The notes under the pieces were generated by a model. The model worked only from the letters and a program-made list of their open reading frames with translations. It was not told where the DNA came from and ran no database searches. A stretch of 7,864 nucleotides of DNA from Pseudanabaenales cyanobacterium (GTDB lineage: Bacteria > Cyanobacteriota > Cyanobacteriia > Phormidesmidales > Phormidesmidaceae). Shown in pieces: positions 1 through 5,638 of the stretch. The stretch spans positions 1 to 7,864 of the forward strand of contig JAKSDM010001256.1 of NCBI GenBank assembly GCA_022360135.1, read 5' to 3'. A program made the translations under genes and the position numbers. Numbering within the stretch: position 1 is the stretch's first letter; every line of letters starts with the position of its first letter.

Positions 1-524
1 ACCTGGATTTCTGATTCCGCAGATTCAATGCTAGCGGCCTGCCGACGACTATCAATAGAGGCCAGGAGCTGGCCCTTAGACACCCAATCCCCTTCCCTCA
101 GTTCCACCCCATCAACCTTTGCCACGTAGGTGATATCGCCATTGGCCTGGAAGTTCAAAATCCGCCGCCGCACTGGCAAAACGGTCCCTTCATCAAATAC
201 CCATCCCTGGGCTATGTCGGTTTGGGCCTGCGCCACCCGCACCGGCAGACGAGCTTGAGCGTCAGTTGTTTCGGCTGTTTCACGGGGAGTAGATGAGGTC
301 AAACTGCGATAGGCTTTCCAACCCACGAAGCCCGCCACCGCCAGCATAACTAAGGCAATGGCTGGCCACAGGGGTTTATTCGGCTTGCTTGAGCTAGGGA
401 GCGCTTGAGGCTTGGAGGATATTGGCGCAGCAGTTTGGTCTTCTGCGGTTTGGACCTCTGGGGGTGAACCGTCTGCGATCGCTTGATCGAAAGAGGAATC
501 AGGACTGGTGTTCTTAGAGGACAT
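1..524 (-). CDS. RND efflux membrane fusion protein (HlyD/AcrA family), N-terminal part
   Basis: Periplasmic adaptor that would link an inner-membrane RND pump to an outer-membrane channel. The frame is open from an ATG at 524-522 to the window edge (174 residues visible, 3' end missing). Residues 1-51 are a Ser/Pro/Gln/Ala-rich, probably disordered cytoplasmic tail. Residues about 52-69 (PLWPAIALVMLAVAGFVGWK) are a single membrane anchor. A linker follows to about 90. Residues about 95-174 start with LPVRVAQAQ and enter the lipoyl/barrel-sandwich half-motif (FQANGDITYV, VDGVELREGDWVSKGQLL, ASIDSRRQAASIES), which is typical of this family. HIP1 sits inside the coding sequence at 475-482. There is no good Shine-Dalgarno, and the other nearby ATG (529-527) is out of frame. 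An RND permease gene commonly follows such a gene and would lie left of the window. The family call is firm; the substrate cannot be told. Confidence 0.88.
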   Translation of the reverse strand, partial: MSSKNTSPDSSFDQAIADGSPPEVQTAEDQTAAPISSKPQALPSSSKPNKPLWPAIALVMLAVAGFVGWKAYRSLTSSTPRETAETTDAQARLPVRVAQAQTDIAQGWVFDEGTVLPVRRRILNFQANGDITYVAKVDGVELREGDWVSKGQLLASIDSRRQAASIESAESEIQ

Positions 525-581
525 CGCATTCGAGGTGACGACTGTACAATCGCTGAGAAAAAAGCTTTGAAGCGCCCAGAA

Positions 582-605
582 AATTTACAATACGAATTTA
601 CAATA
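582..605 (-). promoter_or_regulatory. Tandem 11-bp direct repeat upstream of the fusion protein gene
   Basis: AATTTACAATA occurs at 582-592 and again at 595-605, a 13-bp period, 58-81 bp upstream of the ATG of the minus-strand fusion protein gene. On the coding strand it reads TATTGTAAATT twice. Direct repeats at this place could be binding sites for a regulator of the efflux gene, or a local duplication in A/T-rich DNA. The repeat is seen; the role is inference. Confidence 0.3.
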
Positions 606-727
606 AAGTAGATTCCTTCACCGGATATTCTCCCCTGATCCTACTTCTGCAATGTTATAAAGTCTAGCTAAATCGGTTACTCTGCAATATTATTCGGTTG
701 CCAATTTTTGGAAATCTCAATCATATG

Positions 728-753
728 TAGAGACGTTGCATGCAACGTCTCTA
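728..753. repeat. Perfect 26-bp palindrome, dispersed cyanobacterial repeat
   Basis: TAGAGACGTTGCA followed immediately by its exact reverse complement, so 13-bp arms with no spacer; in RNA a G-U pair at 727/754 would lengthen it. The stem starts 36 bp downstream of the channel stop codon and could act as a terminator or mRNA-end stabiliser on either strand, though no T-run follows. I recognise this sequence as a common interspersed repeat of cyanobacterial genomes, from memory rather than from a search. Confidence 0.75.
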
Positions 754-788
754 TGGGCAAATGATCGGGTGTTTCCGAAATGTCGCTT

Positions 789-1454
789 TCACCCCTGAGA
801 ACGCCGTGAAAGATACCCTCCCACCAAAATGGCAATAAAAACCGTAGAGTACATCTGGCCGATAATGGCCTCCAGATTGGTAAGCACTAGGGCGATTTCA
901 CTCATGGGAACAATGTCGCCGTAGCCCAGAGTGGTGAGGGTTGTAAAACTAAAGTGTAAAGCCTTAAGGTAAGAGCCATTAAGAATCAGCCTCTGAGAGA
1001 AGGCATTGGGGTCTAGGGTGGCGACCATGCCATAAAACAAGGCCCAGACAAAACCAATCAGGAGATAAACGCTGATACCGCCCCTAACGGTATCCCCTGT
1101 AACCTTAGAAGTGGTAAAGATGTCTCGCCCAATCCAATAGGCGGCGCCTCCTAGATACAGGGTAAAGATTACTTGGGAGAGTAGGGCGAACGGCAGATTA
1201 AACGAAGGCGCCCAACGCATACTCACAATCAGCTCTAGACCAAAGGCCATGACTGCGATCGCAGTATAAATGGAGAAAAGAATTTTGGGTAAGGTAAAAC
1301 TTCTAATAATCAGAATAATGGTGTATAGCAGCATCAAGGCGGAGAGGATACTGCCAATGCCTGTTTTGAGGAAAGGTGAGACCAAAAAGGCGACGATTAA
1401 AACAATCAGCAACTGACGATATTTTTGCGCGGGGGGTTTGTGAAAAAGTTTCAT
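789..1454 (-). CDS. Potassium-channel-like membrane protein (Ion_trans_2 type)
   Basis: A 221-residue integral membrane protein. Hydrophobic segments lie at about 14-30, 34-50, 58-77, 88-107, 125-147 and 186-213. Between the last two is a pore loop (FSFTTLTTLGYGDIVP, about 168-183) with the K+ selectivity filter T175-L-G-Y-G-D180. So residues 125-213 form the M1-pore-M2 unit, preceded by four helices. None of the early helices shows the regularly spaced Arg/Lys of a voltage-sensing S4, and the protein ends soon after M2 (LSRRSQG), so there is no RCK or cyclic-nucleotide domain. It probably passes K+ or a similar cation as a tetramer; gating is unknown. The ATG at 1454 gives a basic N-terminus (MKLFHK), and an internal HIP1 site at 1255-1262 fits a resident cyanobacterial gene. 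It is transcribed alone or towards the fusion protein gene, 264 bp away. Confidence 0.85.
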   Translation of the reverse strand: MKLFHKPPAQKYRQLLIVLIVAFLVSPFLKTGIGSILSALMLLYTIILIIRSFTLPKILFSIYTAIAVMAFGLELIVSMRWAPSFNLPFALLSQVIFTLYLGGAAYWIGRDIFTTSKVTGDTVRGGISVYLLIGFVWALFYGMVATLDPNAFSQRLILNGSYLKALHFSFTTLTTLGYGDIVPMSEIALVLTNLEAIIGQMYSTVFIAILVGGYLSRRSQG

Positions 1455-1550
1455 CTAAGTGGATTCGTTTAGAATGCTGGTTTCCTCATTAGGACACTTT
1501 TCCCCAATAGGATGCAATCATAGAGGGCGTGTCATGTAAGCCGGGAAGTT

Positions 1551-1889
1551 TTGGGCAGGGAGAAGCCTTTGCTAGAGGATGAAGAATACTATTTAGTAGG
1601 CTATATGCAATTCCCGCAGGACTACTTGGCAAGCAATATTTGCGATCGCCCCCCTACACTTTTCGATCTGAGCCCTGCAAATGGCGATCTCACTCCTGCA
1701 ATTAACGATCTAAGTTCTGAAATTAACGATCTCACCCTTGCAATTAACGATCTGAGTCGCGCAAATGACGATCTCAGAGGTGAGATTAACGATCTCAGGG
1801 GTGAGATCGCTGATCTGAACTCTACTATTAATGATCTAAGCCTCCAGAATGCTAAGGCTGCGAGGTCAGTTTTGTGTTTGCATCTCTAG
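1551..1889 (+). CDS. Doubtful ORF of nine heptad (21-bp) repeats, predicted coiled coil
   Basis: The open frame gives 112 residues from a TTG at 1551; the only ATG is at 1605 (94 residues). No ribosome site supports either start. Residues 38-99 are nine unbroken heptads with Asp-Leu at positions 39/40, 46/47 and so on every seven to 95/96, mostly of the form I-N-D-L-x-x-x. Ile and Leu fall at a and d positions, giving a strong two- or three-stranded coiled-coil pattern of about 60 residues. The N-terminal part is acidic and not recognisable. Because the repeat unit is 21 bp, other frames also stay open (one minus frame reads R-S-L-I-x-x-x repeats), so the reading frame alone does not prove coding. 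It could be a small structural protein or only a minisatellite. No function is assigned. Confidence 0.4.
   Translation: MGREKPLLEDEEYYLVGYMQFPQDYLASNICDRPPTLFDLSPANGDLTPAINDLSSEINDLTLAINDLSRANDDLRGEINDLRGEIADLNSTINDLSLQNAKAARSVLCLHL
1663..1850. repeat. 21-bp tandem repeat, nine units, each with GATC
   Basis: Nine diverged units built around AATTAACGATCT. GATC starts at 1665, 1686, 1707, 1728, 1749, 1770, 1791, 1812 and 1833, exactly 21 bp apart every time; one extra GATC lies at 1805. The unit edges vary (e.g. AATGGCGATCT, AATGACGATCT) while GATCT is invariant. Twenty-one base pairs is about two helical turns, so all nine sites face the same side of the DNA. Confidence 0.85.
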
Positions 1890-2214
1890 TTTAATGATAT
1901 GAGCCCTTGAGGGTCCCAAGTGGTAAGCGCGGATTGCGATCGCAATTTACGCACTGAATTGTGTGGTCTCACAGCTGAAACAGACAGACAGGTCAGATTG
2001 TAGACATCTTGGCGTATAACTTAAGCCGGGAAAAATTTGACCCCAAAATCGGCTGATACCCTTGTGGGCTTGAACCATTTCCCTGTAAGGCTTCCCACCT
2101 TAAAATATACGCCCCCGTTCTCTCTTAACTCAAGTTGCCATAGCTATTTCTGGCTAAACATGATGATGCCGACCGGCAGCAATCTATAATCTGTCGTAGT
2201 ACTCAAGTTTCAAT
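1890..2214. other. Intergenic region upstream of the restriction-modification gene
   Basis: No ORF worth reporting in 325 bp. It holds a HIP1 octamer inside a 14-bp palindrome (ATTGCGATCGCAAT, 1933-1946), a copy of TAAGCCGGGAA at 2022-2032 that also occurs at 1537-1547, and the likely promoter of the downstream gene at its right end (listed separately). I looked for an attC-like or attI-like core (GTTRRRY) just before the gene and found none. Confidence 0.55.
2167..2190 (+). promoter_or_regulatory. Probable promoter with palindrome, restriction-modification gene
   Basis: TATAAT at 2185-2190 is a perfect -10 hexamer, 24 bp before the ATG at 2215. No good -35 is seen at the usual distance (the region near 2162 reads GATGAT). 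Just upstream, 2167-2178 is the short inverted repeat TGCCG-AC-CGGCA, which would lie in the spacer between -35 and -10. An operator there would allow repression of the gene, a common need for restriction systems. Lack of a -35 together with an operator-like element hints at activator or repressor control, which is inference. Confidence 0.42.
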
Positions 2215-4824
2215 ATGCCGGTCAACCTAGATAAGCCACATCTCTGGAAATCAGACTCGCTCCACTCTATTGACTTTTACAATGACTGGTTTCTTCGTTT
2301 TGCTCCCAGCACTTTCAGAGAACAGAGAAAACTTAAAGCTGAGGAAGTAGCGAATGCCCTTTCAATAACCGATTATCTTCGAGGACTAACGATCCAGTTA
2401 CTCAAGGACAACCCTGGCATCTTACCAATGCTAAGAATGACTACTGCGCCTCCGATAGCACGCGACAGGTTAATTGGTCTTGCATACACTACCAAAAGTC
2501 TAGTTTCGAGCTTAGAGGGATCAGCAAAGCATCCCCCCAGGATTCCACCTAGAATACCATCCAAGATATTGGATGCTCACCTTGAACGTATTATTGATGT
2601 CTTGAGAGAAGTTGCAGATCGCGATTTATTTTCTTGGTTAGATGACCCTGATACAGATCCAACAGAAGAAGATCTTTTGCGAAGTGCCTCAGTTGTGGCA
2701 GATAGGCTGTGTGGAGCAGCAGCAGATCCAATCATAAGGAACGCTCAGGAACAGCGGCAACTGCATGCTATAGGTATATTTCTTAAGTCTTACAACTACA
2801 CTGAAATAGCTTCAAATGATTTCAATAATTTACTGGCAATGCCACCAGGAACCTATACATTTAGATGTAATATTTCAGCTGGTTCTGATGAGTCTTCAGT
2901 AAATATTCCAGTCGATTGCGTAGTTTCAAACCATACAAGACAACCAGATGCAGTTCCACTTTTAATTGAAGCTAAATCGGCTGGTGACACTACGAACACA
3001 AATAAGAGGAGAAAAGAAGAAGCACAGAAGTTTTCACAACTAAAGCAAAAGTTTGGGGATAAAGTACCATTTATATTGTTCTTATGTGGCTATTTTGAAC
3101 CTGGCTATTTAGGGTATGAGGCTTCTGAGGGAATTGATTGGGTATGGGAGCATAGAATTACTGACCTTCTTTATTACCTAGAGGACAACTCTTCTCTTCC
3201 TTCACGTAACCTAGCTCAAGAAAACCCTGGCCTGTATTCAAGCGATTTCATGCAGCTTGAGGCTGAGCGGTTTCGTCGGCAGCAGGAAGTAGATAGCTCA
3301 AAAACGTCCCTAATAAGGAATCAGCTTGGACAATTCTCAACACCATTTTCGTTGGCGCAACAAATCTCTCGATACACCATCTCACTACTTTCAGGAGAGG
3401 GAGAAAGTAGGCATATGCTTGAGCCTGCTGTTGGTAGTGGTGTTTTTATCTCCTCAATTATTTCATTAAGCCCTCAAAATCTAACATATACAAGCATAGA
3501 AATTGACGCATTATATTCCCGTATATGCGAAGAGCTTTTTTCTGAATTTGGCTGTAATGTTCTCAACCAAGACTTCTTCTCATTTATTGAGTCAGAAGAA
3601 AGTCAAGAGAATTTTGATCTTGTCATTACCAATCCACCATATGTTCGCCACCATCACTTTGAATCAGAGACAAAGAAACAATACCAGGAAAAGGTTTTAA
3701 GGGTGTTAGGAATATCAGTGAGTGGTTTGGCTGGCCTCTATATTTACTATATTCTGCTCTGTGATCAGCTCTTAAGAGATGGTGCAGTAGCTTCGTGGTT
3801 AATACCAAGTGAGTTCCTGTATGTAAATTATGGACGTGCACTGAGGGAGTATCTGTATAATCATGTGTCACTGATTCGTATACATCGATTCGAGGCACAA
3901 AATGTACAATTTAATGATGCTTTAGTTTCATCATGTATTATTACGTACAAGAAGAAAAAATCGGCCACTGACTTGCTATTTAGTTTAACAAAAGGGGCAT
4001 ATGAGAACCCTTCAATACACTATGAGGTTCGTCGATCTTCTATTAGCTACACTGAAAAATGGGATCTTTTTGATCTGGATCAAGCGGATACTGAAGATGG
4101 GATTGCTCTTGAAAATCTTTTTCATATAACTCGTGGTTTAGCAACGGGTAACAATGATTTTTTTATATTGGATCCGCAGCAAATTAATGAGAAGAAGATT
4201 CCTTCACAATTTTTGGTTCCTGTACTTCCTAGCCCCAGACATATTAAGAGCTCAATCATTGAGTCAGATTCTGCTGGAGTTCCACTACTGACACAACAAA
4301 AGTTTTTACTTTTAGTTACACTCTCTCCTGAGGAGATAAGATGTGATTACCCAGACCTTTTTCAATATTTAGAGGAAGGTAAGAAAATGGGTGTTCATAA
4401 TAGATACCTTTGTCGTACTCGAAAAAGATGGTACTTCCAAGAAAAACGTGAGCCGCCTCTCTTTGTTGCAACATATATGGGACGGAGGAGCTCAAATGGT
4501 AATGCTCCGATACGTTTTCTCTTAAATCGCTCTAGAGCAATAGCAACTAACGTGTTTATTTGTCTCTATCCAAAACCGGAACTTTTGTACTTGCTACAGC
4601 AAAGTAGAGCAAGAGAGATTGAGATCCTTGAAACTCTAAACCAAATTCCTATAGCGTGTATTCAAAGAGCTGGAAGAAGTTATGGCGGTGGTCTTCAAAA
4701 AATAGAGCCAAAAGAGTTAAGATCTTTGTGTGTGAAAGATTTGCCTGAATGGTTATCTTTCAAGGAAATGGTGCAGATTGAAATGTTTGGTACTGAGCAG
4801 GCGCTCCCTCAACTAATTGGTTAG
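2215..4824 (+). CDS. Single-chain restriction-modification enzyme: XamI-like nuclease fused to Eco57I-like N6-adenine methyltransferase
   Basis: One 869-residue protein predicted to cut unmodified DNA at a short target and protect the same target by N6-adenine methylation with S-adenosylmethionine. Residues 1 to about 325 resemble the XamI restriction endonuclease family: the start (PVNLDKPHLWKSD, FYNDWFLRFAP) and a PD-(D/E)XK-type site with D234 and E252-A-K254, followed by SAGDTTNTNKRRKEEAQKF. Residues about 360-580 are a gamma-class methyltransferase: motif X GQFSTP (372-377), motif I LEPAVGSGVF (402-411), acidic motif II SIEID (427-431), catalytic motif IV NPPY (473-476), and PSEFLYVNYG (531-540). 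Residues about 620-869 form a TaqI/Eco57I-like target recognition domain (ITRGLATGNNDFF, RSYGGGLQKIEPKEL). No specificity or control gene lies beside it. XamI itself reads GTCGAC, but the target here cannot be deduced. The gene contains no HIP1 site and is A/T-rich, suggesting transfer. The ATG lacks a Shine-Dalgarno. Confidence 0.9.
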   Translation: MPVNLDKPHLWKSDSLHSIDFYNDWFLRFAPSTFREQRKLKAEEVANALSITDYLRGLTIQLLKDNPGILPMLRMTTAPPIARDRLIGLAYTTKSLVSSLEGSAKHPPRIPPRIPSKILDAHLERIIDVLREVADRDLFSWLDDPDTDPTEEDLLRSASVVADRLCGAAADPIIRNAQEQRQLHAIGIFLKSYNYTEIASNDFNNLLAMPPGTYTFRCNISAGSDESSVNIPVDCVVSNHTRQPDAVPLLIEAKSAGDTTNTNKRRKEEAQKFSQLKQKFGDKVPFILFLCGYFEPGYLGYEASEGIDWVWEHRITDLLYYLEDNSSLPSRNLAQENPGLYSSDFMQLEAERFRRQQEVDSSKTSLIRNQLGQFSTPFSLAQQISRYTISLLSGEGESRHMLEPAVGSGVFISSIISLSPQNLTYTSIEIDALYSRICEELFSEFGCNVLNQDFFSFIESEESQENFDLVITNPPYVRHHHFESETKKQYQEKVLRVLGISVSGLAGLYIYYILLCDQLLRDGAVASWLIPSEFLYVNYGRALREYLYNHVSLIRIHRFEAQNVQFNDALVSSCIITYKKKKSATDLLFSLTKGAYENPSIHYEVRRSSISYTEKWDLFDLDQADTEDGIALENLFHITRGLATGNNDFFILDPQQINEKKIPSQFLVPVLPSPRHIKSSIIESDSAGVPLLTQQKFLLLVTLSPEEIRCDYPDLFQYLEEGKKMGVHNRYLCRTRKRWYFQEKREPPLFVATYMGRRSSNGNAPIRFLLNRSRAIATNVFICLYPKPELLYLLQQSRAREIEILETLNQIPIACIQRAGRSYGGGLQKIEPKELRSLCVKDLPEWLSFKEMVQIEMFGTEQALPQLIG

Positions 4825-4865
4825 GACTGTGAATCCTTTGCAAGGTAGACATTACTCAGCCAGGA

Positions 4866-4952
4866 GCCTAACAGGGCGCTGCACCCGACCCAATGAAAGT
4901 TATTGCATGAGATTCCAAGGCTATTGGCGGCGGGTGAGCTTAAACGTTAGTG
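4866..4952 (+). repeat. attC-like imperfect palindrome (integron cassette recombination site candidate)
   Basis: The left end GCCTAAC (4866-4872) fits the attC inverse-core consensus RYYYAAC, and the right end is GTTAGTG (4946-4952), close to GTTRRRY. The fold is CTAAC/GTTAG (5 bp), an unpaired spacer (5 nt on the left, 6 on the right), then GCT+CACCCG paired with CGGGTG+AGC (9 bp) with a single extra base G4881 on the left arm. A 2x3 internal loop follows, then CCAAT/ATTGG (5 bp) and a variable loop of 28 nt. Two boxes, an unpaired central spacer, an extrahelical base and a variable end make up the attC layout; its 87 bp is within the usual size. It starts 42 bp after the restriction gene stop, in cassette orientation. 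The last core bases are imperfect and no integrase is in view, so it may instead be a dispersed palindromic repeat. Confidence 0.5.
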
Positions 4953-5011
4953 AGATTGCCTGGGGTGTGTCAGGTGTTCATTTATCTAAACGCACCGTTA
5001 TCCCAGCGACT

Positions 5012-5042
5012 GTAGGTTGGGTCGAGTGCGCGAAACCCAACA
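5012..5042 (+). repeat. Cyanobacterial hairpin repeat, copy 1
   Basis: A 31-bp unit starting GTAGGTTGGGT and ending GAAACCCAACA; GTTGGGT and ACCCAAC can pair as a 7-bp stem. The inverted partner at 5212-5242 matches at 28 of 31 positions. I recognise this type as a dispersed repeat present in many cyanobacteria. It does not code for anything evident here. Confidence 0.75.
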
Positions 5043-5211
5043 TCCCCCACATTTCACTCCTCTATCTCTCCACCAGAGCCCCAATCTTCAGAATAGAAAC
5101 CTTGAGCAACGTAACGATGAAAACTTGAATAAGGCCAATCATGCAGGGTTTTCACTAACTAATGACTGACCGGATTATAGTGAATATAGTCAACAGGTTG
5201 CTAACGGTTGA

Positions 5212-5242
5212 TGTTGGGTTTCGCATACTCAACCCAACCTAC
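5212..5242 (-). repeat. Cyanobacterial hairpin repeat, copy 2 (inverted)
   Basis: Reverse complement of copy 1, differing at three positions (T/C, A/G and T/C in the loop, GAGTATGCG against GAGTGCGCG). The identity continues two bases further (AACATC). The two copies face each other around 169 bp of unassigned sequence, so they could also fold together into one long stem. Confidence 0.75.
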
Positions 5243-5420
5243 TGCTTCTCTCCCTTTAGGCAGTGAAGTAGTGGCCGATGCTGCGCGGGGAATGCTGCAG
5301 ATGCTGCAGCCTGCGGTAATTTGATCGTTTATGATCACCGTCGATGGTCGCTCCGTCGGGTACATGTATCGTGAACTCGCCCAAAGTGTTTGACGTTCAA
5401 ATCCCGAAAAGAACTGGGTG

Positions 5421-5429
5421 TGCTACAAT
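5421..5429 (+). promoter_or_regulatory. Possible extended -10 promoter for the MFS gene
   Basis: TGCTACAAT matches an extended -10 (TGnTATAAT with one change). A TTGACG lies at 5389-5394, but the 29-bp gap is too long for an ordinary -35 pairing. It would give a leader of about 200 nt that includes the stem-loop at 5516-5548. Weak evidence only. Confidence 0.25.
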
Positions 5430-5515
5430 GTACTACAAACTCCTTTGTTTATGGTCTAAGTTGTGATGAAATTTCCACCTTGGTAACTTTCTAAAACCCG
5501 ATTACAGCAAGGGTG

Positions 5516-5548
5516 CGCCTTACAAGCCTGTTTGAGATGGGTAAGGCG
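5516..5548 (+). promoter_or_regulatory. Stem-loop in the MFS gene leader
   Basis: A perfect 8-bp inverted repeat, CGCCTTAC (5516-5523) and GTAAGGCG (5541-5548), with a 17-nt loop, about 90 nt before the MFS start codon. Only a short T-run (GGTTTTGC) follows, so it is at best a poor terminator; a leader structure affecting expression is possible. The function is inference. Confidence 0.35.
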
Positions 5549-5638
5549 AAGGTTTTGCTCGTGGATTCCCCCGCCCTGTTCAGCGCCTTGACGAGATTTG
5601 CACTGAACTGATGTTTTTAAGGACGGGAGAGTTTCACA

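Larger units (their letters stand above)
525..788. other. Intergenic region between fusion protein and channel genes
   Basis: A/T-rich and without a convincing ORF. It should hold the promoter of the minus-strand membrane fusion protein. Two things stand out: an 11-bp direct repeat close to that gene (582-605) and a perfect 26-bp palindrome nearer the channel gene (728-753). Both are listed separately. I see no tRNA or recognisable RNA gene. Confidence 0.6.
4825..5638. other. 814-bp non-coding stretch with repeats
   Basis: No convincing gene. A 103-codon open frame starting inside the end of the restriction-modification gene crosses the hairpin elements and shows no protein character. The stretch holds, in order: an attC-like palindrome (4866-4952), two inverted copies of a hairpin repeat (5012-5042, 5212-5242), a perfect 7-bp inverted repeat GCTGCAG-ATG-CTGCAGC (5294-5310), and the leader of the MFS gene. 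A stopless run near 5262-5323 reads EVVADAARGMLQMLQPAVI before a stop; it might be the tail of a lost gene but has no start and no match that I recognise. Confidence 0.6.

Noticed and set aside
1537..2032. 11-bp direct repeat TAAGCCGGGAA (1537-1547 and 2022-2032) flanking the heptad ORF as possible insertion ends
   Set aside because: Too short, 485 bp apart, with no terminal inverted repeats or transposase between the copies. Probably chance.
3626..3898. 90-codon minus-strand frame, and other frames inside 2215-4824
   Set aside because: Shadows of the restriction-modification gene, whose own frame carries clear domain motifs throughout.
4817..5128. 103-codon plus-strand frame overlapping the end of the restriction-modification gene
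   Set aside because: It runs through the attC-like palindrome and the hairpin repeat, with no protein-like pattern. Its overlap with the stop at 4824 is accidental.
5060..5135. Possible CRISPR-like repeat with GAATAGAAAC and GATGAAAAC
   Set aside because: No unit of 25 bp or more recurs with regular spacing; only loosely similar A-rich words are present.
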